Shown: positions 24,663 through 34,463, counted from the first letter of the stretch. The stretch is DNA of 64,000 nt from CAYUAG01 sp964554015 (GCA_964554015.1 CAZKMO010000003.1:1-64000), one strand, 5' to 3'. Program-made: numbers and translations. Notes: generated by a model not told the origin, from the sequence alone.

Positions 24663-27131
24663 TTATTGAGATAAAATTTCATCTACTTTTTCAATAAACA
24701 TCTCTGTCTGAAAAGGTTTTTTAATAAAATACTCTCCATTCAGCTTTAATAAATCTGGTCGGTCTTCCGGTCCATATCCACTGGTAAAAATTATATCAAT
24801 CTCCGGTTTAATATTTCTTAAAATTTTACTTGTTTCCATTCCATCCATAACCGGCATAATAACATCAATAATAACTAATGCTATACTATCTATATTCTTT
24901 TTGAAAACTTCAACTGCTTCTTTTCCATCTTTTGCTAATAAAACTTTATATCCACCTTTATTCAGCATTCGTTCACCGACTTCACGAATGACATCTTCAT
25001 CATCAACAAATAAAATATATTTTGAATTATCATTTATAACTTTCTTTTTAATATTCGTCTGATTTTCTTTTATACGTGGAAAAAATATTATTACATTGGT
25101 TCCCTTTCCAATCTCACTTTCAACCTTAATATATCCGTTGTGATTTTTGACAATTCCGTACACCATGGACATACCCAAGCCCGTTCCTTCACCTTGAGGT
25201 TTTGTGGTGAAAAAAGGTTCAAATATTCTTAATTTTGTTTTTTTATCCATACCAAAACCAGTGTCACTAATGGTAATTTTTACATAATCTCCTTGTACTA
25301 AATTTGATATATATTCCTTATGAGATTGATGCATTGTAATATTTTTAGTAATAATAGTTAATTTTCCACCTTCAGGCATTACATCTCTGGCATTTAAACA
25401 AATATTATGTAAAGTTTGGTGAATCTGACGCGAATCACCATAAATTGACCAAATATTTTTTTCAAGATTTGTTTCAATTATTACTGATTTATCCAAAGAA
25501 TGGGAAAGAATAGCTACTACATCGTTTATTAAATTATTAATATTAATCTTAGTTACTTGATATTTTCCGCCTCTGGCAAAAGCAAGTATCCGGTTACTTA
25601 ACTCTGCACCTCGTTTTGCAGTTTCAGCAATAGCTTGTATATCATTATAAAAGGGATGATCATCTGAGATTTCACTTAATAATAATGATGAAAATCCTAA
25701 TATACCTCCTAGAAGATTATTAAAGTCATGGGCGATTCCACCAGCTAAGGTACCAAGTGATTTTAATTTTTGATTTTCAAGTAATTGTAATTCAAGATTT
25801 TTTCGTTCTGATATATCTATAATATATCCAAATACTGCATTTTTTTGATTTAGAATTATATTGGATATGTATAATTCACACCAGCACATTTTACCATCTT
25901 TTCTAATTAAACGAATTTCATCTCTAAAGTTGGTTTTTTCACCTTTTTCTAAAAATTCATGATGACTAACAATTTTACTCCTGTCCTCAGCATCCACTAA
26001 ATCATAAAATTCAATATCGTTCAGTTCATTCTCTGAATACCCGCTTATGGTTCTAAACATAGCATTGGTAAATTTTATTAATCCATTTTGTACTATGTAG
26101 ATACCTAATATACTGGACTCAATTAATATTCGATATTTTTCCCGGGATTCTCTTAAGATTGTTTCTAGCTCTTTTTTTCTGGTAATATCATTGATAAATG
26201 TCTGAATTACATTTTTTCCTTGGAATTGAACTAAAGTACTTTTTAATTCTGCATAAAATTTTGTATTATCATTTTTTTTCAATATAGTTTCCAAGGATTC
26301 AACATTGTTTTTATTAATTACTTGTGAAAAATATTTTTTCTGTTTTTTGTACTCACTTTCTCCAGTTAAAAATTGAAATTTAGTATTTAGTAGTTTCTTT
26401 TTCTTTATTCCGAACAGTTTACAGGCTGCTTTATTAATTTCAACTATATCTCCATCTAGGGTATGGACTATAAGTCCATTATTGATACCATCAAATAAAG
26501 CATGATATTGTGCTTCTTTTTCTAATAATTTTTTTGTGCCTAATTCGATCCTCTCCTCTACTTCTGAAGTCCATTTTTTTAGTTCCTCGTTTTTTTTCTT
26601 TAATTCATCGTACAATCGTGCATTTTGTAATGCGAAAGACAGAACCGAAGAAATAAAGGATATAAATTCACTTATTTTGGATTTATCTCTCCAACCAGAA
26701 TAATTAATCAACAATAAGACATCAATATAGTCTTTTTTAATATTTATGGGACTAAATATTAGGGAATGACACTGATTATTTTTAAATTGTTCACTGATAA
26801 GTTTATCAACTGCAAAATCATCATAAAAAAGTATATCTTTTTTTACAAATCCTTTTTTTAATAAACTTAACTGAAGTCTGGAATTAATTATTGGTTCTTC
26901 ATTTAAGGGTGCCGTAGAAATTATTTTTTGTTTCTTTCGTTTATTCCAATTTAATAATAAAATCTGTTCAGATAAGCTTCGTTTCTGCAGTTCGACTAAT
27001 ATTTTCTTAATTCTCTGCCAAGGATCCAAAGAGATTCGAAAAATATCTTTTCCACTAACCCAATTAATTAAAGATTGATTGATATCGGATGGTGAAATCG
27101 TATTATCTTTCTTTTTTATAAATAAACCCAA
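24663..27131 (-). CDS. Hybrid histidine kinase (GAF-PAS-PAS-HisKA-HATPase-receiver)
   Basis: 822 residues, soluble: GAF-like sensor (about 35-185), coiled coil, two PAS domains (about 205-450), HisKA (GGIAHDFNNLLGGILGF), full HATPase (N box CLNARDVMPEGG, G1 DTGFGM, G2 GTGLGMSM) and a C-terminal receiver (DDEDVIRE, VIIDVIMPVMDG, IKKPF). TTG start with AGG at 6-nt spacing. It heads a four-gene operon that runs to the NtrC regulator at 20121. It is about as long as, and built like, the next kinase, suggesting duplication. Confidence 0.92.
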   Translation of the reverse strand: MGLFIKKKDNTISPSDINQSLINWVSGKDIFRISLDPWQRIKKILVELQKRSLSEQILLLNWNKRKKQKIISTAPLNEEPIINSRLQLSLLKKGFVKKDILFYDDFAVDKLISEQFKNNQCHSLIFSPINIKKDYIDVLLLINYSGWRDKSKISEFISFISSVLSFALQNARLYDELKKKNEELKKWTSEVEERIELGTKKLLEKEAQYHALFDGINNGLIVHTLDGDIVEINKAACKLFGIKKKKLLNTKFQFLTGESEYKKQKKYFSQVINKNNVESLETILKKNDNTKFYAELKSTLVQFQGKNVIQTFINDITRKKELETILRESREKYRILIESSILGIYIVQNGLIKFTNAMFRTISGYSENELNDIEFYDLVDAEDRSKIVSHHEFLEKGEKTNFRDEIRLIRKDGKMCWCELYISNIILNQKNAVFGYIIDISERKNLELQLLENQKLKSLGTLAGGIAHDFNNLLGGILGFSSLLLSEISDDHPFYNDIQAIAETAKRGAELSNRILAFARGGKYQVTKININNLINDVVAILSHSLDKSVIIETNLEKNIWSIYGDSRQIHQTLHNICLNARDVMPEGGKLTIITKNITMHQSHKEYISNLVQGDYVKITISDTGFGMDKKTKLRIFEPFFTTKPQGEGTGLGMSMVYGIVKNHNGYIKVESEIGKGTNVIIFFPRIKENQTNIKKKVINDNSKYILFVDDEDVIREVGERMLNKGGYKVLLAKDGKEAVEVFKKNIDSIALVIIDVIMPVMDGMETSKILRNIKPEIDIIFTSGYGPEDRPDLLKLNGEYFIKKPFQTEMFIEKVDEILSQ

Positions 27132-27177
27132 AGTATACCTAAAAGTTTAATTCAAAAATAGTAATCATTTTTATTTT

Positions 27178-27193
27178 TGCAAAGTTCATACCA
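27178..27193 (-). promoter_or_regulatory. Candidate sigma-54 promoter for the hybrid-kinase operon
   Basis: Minus strand TGGTAT-N5-TTGCA with GG and GC 10 nt apart. The -12 half is perfect and the -24 half has two deviations. The predicted start is about 35 nt before the TTG at 27131. The remainder of the 400-bp gap up to 27530 is very AT-rich and I see no gene or other clear signal in it. Confidence 0.5.
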
Positions 27194-27530
27194 ATTTTAC
27201 CAAAATTCGTTAGTATATATCTTTTTTTATCCATAAATAAAATCAATCACTTATTTAAAAGATAAAAAAAGATTCAATACCTTATAAACTAAAAAAATTT
27301 AATTTAATATTAAGTCAATATAATATTTACTAAATGTTTATTTTTATTGATATCGAAAACCAAAAAAATATGAAAATTTTTTCAAAAATATACCTGCATG
27401 GCTAAATTATATTATTATTAAAAATAAAAATTTACTGTTTTTAATAAGCCTGGATTGAAAATCCTACTATAACATCAATAGTAAATTGAAACTAACCATT
27501 TCAGAATGATATTGTATAGTACAATTCTCT

Positions 27531-28244
27531 TTACTTTCTAATCATGGGTACAAATCGGACAGGCAGCAATTTCTTTTTATAAATTTTCCCATTTACTTTT
27601 CGAATTAAAATCAACTCCTGAAAAACCGATCCTTTGGGGAGAATCATTCTTCCTTCACTTGCTAATTGATTTACCAGTTTCTCCGGAATCTCAGGTGGAG
27701 CTGCTGTAACAATAATGGCATCAAAGGGTGCTTGTTCAGGCCATCCGTTGTAACCATCACCATATTTGCAATGGACATTATTATATCCCAGTTTGGTAAG
27801 AGTTTTTTGGGCTCTAATTTTTAATTCTTCAACTATTTCCATGGAATAAACGTCACATCCAATTTCTGCTAAAATAGCAGCTTGATATCCTGAACCAGTT
27901 CCAATTTCAAGAACTTTTTCACTTCCGTCAAGATGCAACATCTGGGTCATATAGGCAACAATATAAGGCTGAGAGATAGTCTGCCCATAGCCAATGGGTA
28001 AGGGTTCGTCATAATAAGCTTCTGATCGATACTTTTCAGGAACAAATAAATGTCGCTTTACATTCTTAAACGCTTGCAATACTAATGAATCTTTAATACC
28101 ACGACTTATTAATTGATTTTCAATCATTGCTATTCTTTTTGCCATATACAGATCACCTGTTTGTTGTTCCGTAAACTTAGTGTTATCTGGATTGCACCGA
28201 CAACTTAAGAAAAAAAATACTATAATTATTCCTCTTCTGATCAC
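27531..28244 (-). CDS. pcm: Protein-L-isoaspartate O-methyltransferase, apparently exported
   Basis: 237 residues. The PCM core is complete: the substrate-site region (IGYGQTISQPYIVAYM), SAM-binding VLEIGTGSGYQAAIL, and DAIIVTAAPP. It methylates isoaspartyl residues to allow their repair. The N-terminus (about 1-20) is a short basic plus hydrophobic stretch ending FLSCRC, a signal peptide with a possible, non-canonical lipobox Cys. The GTG start overlaps the stop of the SPOUT methylase by 4 bp (GTGA), which favours this long form. Periplasmic PCM forms occur in some Gram-negative bacteria; the SAM supply there is a puzzle. Confidence 0.88.
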   Translation of the reverse strand: MIRRGIIIVFFFLSCRCNPDNTKFTEQQTGDLYMAKRIAMIENQLISRGIKDSLVLQAFKNVKRHLFVPEKYRSEAYYDEPLPIGYGQTISQPYIVAYMTQMLHLDGSEKVLEIGTGSGYQAAILAEIGCDVYSMEIVEELKIRAQKTLTKLGYNNVHCKYGDGYNGWPEQAPFDAIIVTAAPPEIPEKLVNQLASEGRMILPKGSVFQELILIRKVNGKIYKKKLLPVRFVPMIRK

Positions 28245-28801
28245 TTTTTATTCCAGGTTTGTTTGGGATAATTTTGCCAGTGTTGTCTTTGGATTTCATG
28301 AATTACAATTCCATATGCTACTGCAACATTTATAGAATTTTTAAATCCTAACATAGGAATTTCAACAATATCATCAACTAATTTTAATACCTGGGGTGAT
28401 ATACCCAAGGCTTCATTACCAAGAATAATAGATACGGGAAAAGGAAAATTGAAATTCCAAATTATTTTACTTTTATTTGTAGTTTCAAGAGCAATTACCG
28501 GTATACCCTGCTTTTGCTGTTTTTTAACTGCATCCATCAAAAACGGTTCATATTCACATTGAACATAATCAAGAGTTCCAACAGCTGTCTTTTCCAATTT
28601 TTTATGGGGTGGATGCGCAGTTATTCCACACATAATAACTTTTTCAATTAAAGCACAATCAGAAGTACGAATAATTGATCCCACATTAAAAGCACTTCTT
28701 AAATTATCTAGGATCACAGTAATGGGTGCCTTTTTAATTTTTTTGAATTTTTTGATGGATATATTTGAATCCAGAGTTTTTATTTTTAACTTGGTTTCCA
28801 T
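28241..28801 (-). CDS. SPOUT-family (TrmH/SpoU) RNA 2'-O-methyltransferase
   Basis: 186 residues with the three SpoU motifs: NLRSAFNVGSIIRTSD, IILGNEALGIS and MLGFKNSINVAVAYGIV (trefoil-knot SAM site). The short form without an N-terminal RNA-binding extension suggests a tRNA or rRNA 2'-O-ribose methylase; the target base cannot be told. It lies 12 bp after the acyltransferase and overlaps pcm by 4 bp. Confidence 0.9.
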   Translation of the reverse strand: METKLKIKTLDSNISIKKFKKIKKAPITVILDNLRSAFNVGSIIRTSDCALIEKVIMCGITAHPPHKKLEKTAVGTLDYVQCEYEPFLMDAVKKQQKQGIPVIALETTNKSKIIWNFNFPFPVSIILGNEALGISPQVLKLVDDIVEIPMLGFKNSINVAVAYGIVIHEIQRQHWQNYPKQTWNKK

Positions 28802-28813
28802 ATCGCAAAAATT

Positions 28814-29497
28814 TTAAAATTTATTATCACAATAATCTGTGACGTTCATTAAAATATCATCAAGATCATGAGTAGTAAATTCATGATTGTTTATTGCTTC
28901 CCAAACTGGAGGTCCCATGGAAACATAACATTTGGCAAAAGGTTTTGGTATCATAAAATGACACCAGGTATTTAAAATCCATTTTCTATTGGCTGAATAA
29001 GTTAAAGGAATTATTGGATATAGTGATTTTTTCGATAAAAAAATATTACCCTCTTTTGATTTATATCGCGGACCACGAGGACCGTCTACTGCAATTCCAC
29101 CTGCCCATCCTTTCTCAAAAGCTCTTTTTAAATTTATTAATCCTCTGACACCCTGTCTTTTACTTGATCCCCTAACAACTTTATAACCGAATTTTCTACA
29201 AATACGGGTAATAATTTCACCAGACCAGCTTAAATCTATTAAGAGACAAACCGGCCATTGTTTGAAATAAGGTACCAGTAAAAAAAGTCTCCCATGCCAA
29301 AAACTATATATTGCCCGGGAACGATCAAAATTTTTCATCTCCGGATGAAGATAAAATTGGATCTTTAAGCTTTTTATATAAATTTGTATGATAAATACAG
29401 ACAATGATGATATGAAATCTAAAAAACCTTCAGAATAAGTTATCTTTCTGCGAAGCTTTTTTAATTTCTTTTTTATTTGAAATCCAGATATGGACAT
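28814..29497 (-). CDS. DUF374-family lysophospholipid acyltransferase
   Basis: 227 residues. The family blocks FWHGRLFLLVPY, VVRGSSKRQGVRGL and VDGPRGPRYKSKEG are present. Such proteins belong to the acyltransferase superfamily and in diderm bacteria are tied to envelope lipid or lipid A assembly. The exact acceptor is unknown. A hydrophobic stretch near residues 25-45 could anchor it in the membrane. It sits 3 bp after the small barrel gene. Confidence 0.85.
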   Translation of the reverse strand: MSISGFQIKKKLKKLRRKITYSEGFLDFISSLSVFIIQIYIKSLKIQFYLHPEMKNFDRSRAIYSFWHGRLFLLVPYFKQWPVCLLIDLSWSGEIITRICRKFGYKVVRGSSKRQGVRGLINLKRAFEKGWAGGIAVDGPRGPRYKSKEGNIFLSKKSLYPIIPLTYSANRKWILNTWCHFMIPKPFAKCYVSMGPPVWEAINNHEFTTHDLDDILMNVTDYCDNKF

Positions 29498-29500
29498 AAC

Positions 29501-30061
29501 TTATAATAAAAATCCAAACTTAATAGTTAAAACCTGGGGTTTCGATTCCGGATGAAACAAAAGGTGCCATCGTATTTCAAATTGGGTAATATTTTTTCTT
29601 CCATAATTATTTGTTAATAATCCTACGGTTAATCCGGAGGTGGTAAGGTCTTCCTTAGCATTATCAAATTGCTGAAACAGATTATAATATCCTATCCCTG
29701 GTGAAATATAGGAATCAGTATTCAGAGAAAATTTTAGTTTATAATCAAAACAAATATCACCCCAAAACAAATTAAATTTTAGTTTACTGTTATCTTGTAT
29801 AACGGAACCTAAATTAAATGTGTATAATCCATTTGCGCTTACCTGAAAAGCAAATCGGTTGGTAATTCCAAAATAGGTAACAATACCGCCGCATATTGCA
29901 ATGGGAGTACGGTAATGGGATATAGGTATCTTCGGTATACCTATACCCAAATTAAATCCTGGGGTAAACAAATTAATTTTGGATCGAAAAGGATCTGCAT
30001 AACTGGTTCGGGAAAAAAAGCATAGTAAAAGGAATATCAATACGACGGATTTTTTTTTCAT
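29501..30061 (-). CDS. Secreted protein, probable small outer-membrane beta-barrel
   Basis: 186 residues from the ATG at 30061 (a start 12 codons upstream would spoil the signal peptide). MKKKSVVLIFLLLCFFSRTSYA is a typical Sec signal ending at Ala; to stay within limits only its ends matter: basic start, Ala-x-Ala-like end near residue 22. The rest is glycine- and aromatic-rich alternating strands ending in a hydrophobic aromatic-containing strand (IKFGFLL), as in barrel proteins. I do not recognise a specific family. Followed closely by DUF374, so likely an envelope operon. Confidence 0.6.
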   Translation of the reverse strand: MKKKSVVLIFLLLCFFSRTSYADPFRSKINLFTPGFNLGIGIPKIPISHYRTPIAICGGIVTYFGITNRFAFQVSANGLYTFNLGSVIQDNSKLKFNLFWGDICFDYKLKFSLNTDSYISPGIGYYNLFQQFDNAKEDLTTSGLTVGLLTNNYGRKNITQFEIRWHLLFHPESKPQVLTIKFGFLL

Positions 30062-30301
30062 CTGCTTATACCTGAAAAATTTATTATTAAATTTCAATTG
30101 TAATAACTAAAGGTAATAAAATGAGTAATTCTTGTCAATAAAATTATAATATTTATTTTTTATGCAAAATTATTTTGAGATTTGAAAAGTTTGATTTATA
30201 TTAAAACAAGTCTATGAAAAAAATTTTATTTGTTTAAAAAATTTATATTAAAAATAATAATTATTATTTTTCTATCATTATCAGTTGCCAAATTGTGATT
30301 T

Positions 30302-31231
30302 ATGAAAATATTTTTTACTACAAACTTTATATTAATAATAGTTATCAAAGTAATCTGTCAAACTATTTCTGTTCCCAACGATACAATTTCGAAACAATCC
30401 CCCCAAAAAGTACTATCTGAAAACATTTCTTTTGCTGATTCTGTTATTTTTTATGATCCTGGAGCTTTGGGAGACAATACCGGAGAAGAACCTTCTAAAC
30501 AATATCAAAATGCACAGAAGGCACTGGGTAAGCCTGATTGCATCTCAGATAAGGACACAGGATTTGTTTCTCTGGGTAACGGAGGAACCATAATTATTAA
30601 ATTTACTGATAATATTCTTATAAACGGACCTGGTGCTGATCTGAAAGTTTGTGAAGTCGGTAATGACGAACCTATAAATATTTGGGTAAGTTCTGATAAT
30701 AAGATATATCTACCCTTAAATAAATCTGCAGATTCAAACTATACATTTGATTTTGGCACTCAATCTCTAAATGAACATTTTTATACATTTGTCAAAATCA
30801 GAGATATTTATGACTTTAATCCCCTTCCGGATACCTCTGATCACGCCTTAGGCGCCGATATCGATGCTGTGGTAGCCTTAAATACTGCCAAGAGAGTAAC
30901 TTTTAAAACCGATTCACTTTTCAGTTCTGAAATGATTGATCTTTCTGAATACGGGAAAAAAAAGTTAACTGACTTAGCCGATAAAATCAGAATTCTTTCT
31001 CAACCTGTAGTTATAATTAATGCTTACTCACATCAAAAAGCAAGTGAAAGGTATTTGTCCTTGTCAACCTATATGCAAGCAGATATAATTCGTCAATACC
31101 TATTTAATAATCAAGAACTTTCCTTGACTGAATATCATATTTCGGGTAAAGGATATGATGAGAACCTGAAATATTCAATAATTGAAATTTTAATACAGCA
31201 AAAAATAAATGAAAAATCCTTTAACCGATAA
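30302..31231 (+). CDS. Secreted protein with discoidin-like domain and C-terminal OmpA-like domain
   Basis: 309 residues with a hydrophobic N-terminal signal (about 1-20, ending CQ). Residues about 55-195 contain a surface-protein module (ALGKPD, LGNGGTIIIKF, GPGADLKVCEVG, EPINIWVSSDN) seen in exported carbohydrate- or wall-associated proteins. Residues about 225-305 resemble the peptidoglycan-binding OmpA C-terminal domain (VVIINAYSHQKASERYLSLSTYMQADII). This would place it in the periplasm or outer membrane with a wall anchor. The stop overlaps the start of the dGTPase gene by 23 bp, so the two are coupled. Confidence 0.65.
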   Translation: MKIFFTTNFILIIVIKVICQTISVPNDTISKQSPQKVLSENISFADSVIFYDPGALGDNTGEEPSKQYQNAQKALGKPDCISDKDTGFVSLGNGGTIIIKFTDNILINGPGADLKVCEVGNDEPINIWVSSDNKIYLPLNKSADSNYTFDFGTQSLNEHFYTFVKIRDIYDFNPLPDTSDHALGADIDAVVALNTAKRVTFKTDSLFSSEMIDLSEYGKKKLTDLADKIRILSQPVVIINAYSHQKASERYLSLSTYMQADIIRQYLFNNQELSLTEYHISGKGYDENLKYSIIEILIQQKINEKSFNR

Positions 31232-32294
31232 GATTTATCATTCCCGGAAAATTCCCCGGACTCCTGATATCCGTGGTGATTACTTCCGTGACCAAACTGC
31301 TATCATTCATGCCACTCCTTTTCGGCGATTGAAGTATAAAACCCAGGTATTTTTTTCTCCCCAGAATGATCATATATGCACCCGGATAGAGCATGTACTG
31401 CATGTGTCAACCATTGCCAGTACCATATGCAAAGGGTTGAATCTGGATATTGAACTTGCTCAAGCTATTGCTCTGGGACATGATCTCGGACATGCTCCTT
31501 TTGGACATATTGGAGAACAAGCATTAAATAGTTTTACCTCTGATATCGGTGGATTTATTCATGAAATTCATAGTTTAAAAGTGGTGGATCAGATTACCCG
31601 TGACGGAAAAGGCCTGAATTTAACTTTTGCGGTGAGAGATGGTATTGTAGCTCATTGTGGTGAGGATTTTAAACAGACCATTGAACCTATCCGGTACTAT
31701 CGTGATCTTGACACTATTACTGCCAGGTTACAATCTCCAGTCACTTTTGAAGGCTGTGTGGTCCGCTTTTCCGATAGAATTGCCTATTTGGGAAGAGATA
31801 TTGAAGATGCCATAATTATTGGATTAATAACTATAAATGATATCCCTACAATAATAAGAAAAAATCTGGGCAGTACCAATGGTGAAATTATTGATAGTCT
31901 GGTAAAGGATGTCATTAAAACCTCTCAGGGGAAAAACCTGATAAGCTTTTCAGATGATAAATACAATCTCATGGTGCAGTTAAAGGAATTTAATTATGGA
32001 TATATCTACAATCATTCTTCCATTATTAAGAATAATGAAATAATAACCCGGCTACTGGAGCAGCTTTATTTTAATCTAATAAAACTATTTAAAAAGGGCG
32101 GCTTTGAGGAAAAATTTTATAAAAGTACTTCCTTGAATATTATGCAACATTTTGGAAATTTTATCATCAAACGCAAACATCTTTATGAAAAAACAGATCA
32201 TCCGGAACGGTGTGTGGTGGATTTTATTGCCGGGATGACTGATTCCTATGCCTATGAAGCAGCCAGAGAAATAATATTCCCCACACCTCTCTGA
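31209..32294 (+). CDS. dgt: Deoxyguanosinetriphosphate triphosphohydrolase-like HD protein
   Basis: 361 residues, the usual size of the short dGTPase-like group. The substrate-loop region FRRLKYKTQVF and the HD metal motif (RIEHVLHVS..., ALGHDLGHAPFGHIGE) are intact. It hydrolyses dNTPs to nucleosides and triphosphate. The start codon lies inside the end of the OmpA-like gene. In the following 250-bp gap (32295-32547) I see only AT-rich sequence, with a small AT hairpin (AATTAAAT-GATT-ATTTAATT) between the convergent genes near 32523-32542. Confidence 0.92.
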   Translation: MKNPLTDKIYHSRKIPRTPDIRGDYFRDQTAIIHATPFRRLKYKTQVFFSPQNDHICTRIEHVLHVSTIASTICKGLNLDIELAQAIALGHDLGHAPFGHIGEQALNSFTSDIGGFIHEIHSLKVVDQITRDGKGLNLTFAVRDGIVAHCGEDFKQTIEPIRYYRDLDTITARLQSPVTFEGCVVRFSDRIAYLGRDIEDAIIIGLITINDIPTIIRKNLGSTNGEIIDSLVKDVIKTSQGKNLISFSDDKYNLMVQLKEFNYGYIYNHSSIIKNNEIITRLLEQLYFNLIKLFKKGGFEEKFYKSTSLNIMQHFGNFIIKRKHLYEKTDHPERCVVDFIAGMTDSYAYEAAREIIFPTPL

Positions 32295-32547
32295 TGAGAT
32301 ATTCTATTGCAGATTCAAACTATCCAATAATATTTATGATTATATTTTTAAAAAGAATTATTTATTTTATTTAATTTATATGTTTATACAATGTAATTTA
32401 TCTTGTATTTGATATAATCTATTTTACCTATTAACGAAAATTACAATTTTTTTTTAAATAAGGTGAAAATAATATGGATACCTAAAAATATCAAGAGATC
32501 CTTTTAACCAGAATACATGAAATTAAATGATTATTTAATTAAATTCC

Positions 32548-33705
32548 TTATTTTTTAGAAGCAGCTTTCTTTATAATATCCCGGGCAATAATCAAACGCT
32601 GAATTTCATTGGTTCCTTCATAAATTTGAGTAATTCTGGCATCTCGCATATTCTTTTCAATAGGATAAGCAGAAGTTACACCATATTCACCTAATATAGA
32701 AACTGCTTCACTGGTTGTCTTCATAGCAACATCAGAAGCATAAAGTTTACACATGGCTGAAGTACTGGAAAGGTCTTTTTCACCACTATCCATGGCCCGG
32801 GCTACAGAATATATAAGAGCACGGGCAGCTTCTATTTCAGTTGCCATATTTGCCAGTTTATATTGAACTCCCTGATAACCAGTAAGAGGATGTCCGGAAT
32901 GTTTATGCTCACGGCAAAAAGCAACCGTATGATCAAGGGTGCCCTGGGCAATACCCAGAGCTTGAGAAGCTACTCCTGGTCTGGAATTATCAAATGTTTT
33001 CATAGCTAAAAGAAATCCCATTCCCTCTCTTCCGATAAGATTATCTTTATGAACCCGGCAATCTTCAAAAATTAATTCACCGGTCACTGAACCTCTTATA
33101 CCTAATTTCTTCAATTTTTCTCCGTAGGATAATCCCGGTGTTCCATCTTCTACCCAAAAAGTCGATGCGCCTCTACTCCCTTTTTCCGGATTAGTTATGG
33201 CAAAAACTGACATATATTTAGCAATTCCACCATTGGTAATAAAATGTTTCATACCATTTAAAATATAATAATCACCATCTTTTTTAGCTCTGGTTTTTAT
33301 AGAGGAAACATCCGAACCAGCATCTGGTTCAGTAAGACCATAGGCAGCTAATGCTTTTCCCGCAGCTATTTCCGGAAGATACTTCTTTTTCTGTTCCTCA
33401 GATCCTCCAATTTGAAGCGGCAATATTCCTAAAGCAGTACCGGCAAATCCCAGGGCAATGCCCCCACAAGCCTTAGAGAGTTCTTCGGTCGCTAAAACCA
33501 ATCCCATTGTACCCATACCCAGACCACCATATTCTTTATCCACTAAAATTCTGAAAAAATCTTCTTTCGCCAATATTTCGATGATTTCCCAAGGAAACTT
33601 CTCTTCTTGATCACACTCCCTGGCAATAGGATTAATTTTTTCTTGAGCAATCTGACGAGCCTTATTACGAATTTTAATTTCCTCTTCTGTCAATAAATAA
33701 TTCAT
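32548..33705 (-). CDS. Acyl-CoA dehydrogenase
   Basis: 385 residues of the FAD acyl-CoA dehydrogenase family. FAD and substrate motifs (YGLTEPDAGSDVSSIKT, FITNGGIAKY) and the catalytic base Glu in IYEGTNEIQRL are present, the position used by short/medium-chain enzymes. It makes an enoyl-CoA and passes electrons to an electron-transfer flavoprotein, not found here. AAGGAG precedes the ATG. It follows rnc by 11 bp at the end of the fatty-acid synthesis cluster, an odd place for a degradative enzyme. Confidence 0.94.
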   Translation of the reverse strand: MNYLLTEEEIKIRNKARQIAQEKINPIARECDQEEKFPWEIIEILAKEDFFRILVDKEYGGLGMGTMGLVLATEELSKACGGIALGFAGTALGILPLQIGGSEEQKKKYLPEIAAGKALAAYGLTEPDAGSDVSSIKTRAKKDGDYYILNGMKHFITNGGIAKYMSVFAITNPEKGSRGASTFWVEDGTPGLSYGEKLKKLGIRGSVTGELIFEDCRVHKDNLIGREGMGFLLAMKTFDNSRPGVASQALGIAQGTLDHTVAFCREHKHSGHPLTGYQGVQYKLANMATEIEAARALIYSVARAMDSGEKDLSSTSAMCKLYASDVAMKTTSEAVSILGEYGVTSAYPIEKNMRDARITQIYEGTNEIQRLIIARDIIKKAASKK

Positions 33706-33716
33706 TCAAAACTCCT

Positions 33717-34463
33717 TTATTTATTCCCCAAGCCAATTTTACTAATTGCAGCCTGAGCGGCATTTTGTTCTGCTTTTTTCTTACTTTTTCCCTTTCCGAT
33801 TCCATAACTTCTACCTTCAACAAAAACTTCCACTGTAAATGTTTTATTATGATCTGGGCCTCGTTCATTTATAATTCGATACTTGGGAATGGTTTGGGTG
33901 GTATCTTGAATATATTCTAACAACTTACTTTTATAATTTATCGGTATTGGTTTGTTACGAAATTTTTTAACATCATTAATAATAAATTGTTTAATAAATT
34001 TTTTAACTTTATCTAATCCCTTATCCAGGTAAATAGCACCCACTAAAGCTTCCAAGGCATCGGATAAAATGGTATCCCTATTACGGCCTCCAGATTGGTC
34101 TTCCCCCTCACCTAATAGAATAAATTGATTCAGGTTCATTTGTCTGGCTTTGTTGGCCAAAGCTTCTTGATTGACAAAGAATGATTTGAGTTTGGTTAAA
34201 TCTCCTTCATCTTTATCTGGAAACATTTTATAAAATTCTTCGCAAACAATCAAATCTAAGACAGCATCTCCTAAAAATTCCAACCTTTCATTAGATTCAT
34301 TTCGTTTCATATTATTATTGAGATATGAACGATGGATTAATGCTTTGCGCAACAAAATTTTATTCTTAAATTTATAATGTAAGGTACGAGAAAAAAGATC
34401 AAGAATTTTTGTTTGATTTCTCGTACCCTTTATAAAATATGTTCTTATAGATCTAAATATCAA
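33717..34463 (-). CDS. rnc: Ribonuclease III
   Basis: 248 residues. The RNase III signature NERLEFLGDAVLDL and the second acidic site (DALEALVGAIYLDKG) are present; a double-stranded-RNA-binding domain fills the C-terminus (about 175-245, GIGKGKSKKKAEQNAAQAAI). Only a TTG at 34463 fits as a start, with a poor ribosome site. Located after fabF, as in many Gram-positive and deep-branching bacteria. Confidence 0.95.
   Translation of the reverse strand: MIFRSIRTYFIKGTRNQTKILDLFSRTLHYKFKNKILLRKALIHRSYLNNNMKRNESNERLEFLGDAVLDLIVCEEFYKMFPDKDEGDLTKLKSFFVNQEALANKARQMNLNQFILLGEGEDQSGGRNRDTILSDALEALVGAIYLDKGLDKVKKFIKQFIINDVKKFRNKPIPINYKSKLLEYIQDTTQTIPKYRIINERGPDHNKTFTVEVFVEGRSYGIGKGKSKKKAEQNAAQAAISKIGLGNK

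Noticed and set aside
27194..27530. Small genes or RNA in the 400-bp AT-rich gap
   Set aside because: No frame with a ribosome site, no tRNA-like fold and no convincing -35/-10 pair beyond the sigma-54-like site.
33674..33868. Small frame overlapping the end of rnc and the start of the acyl-CoA dehydrogenase
   Set aside because: It is in a different frame from both genes, basic and low-complexity, with no homology signal.
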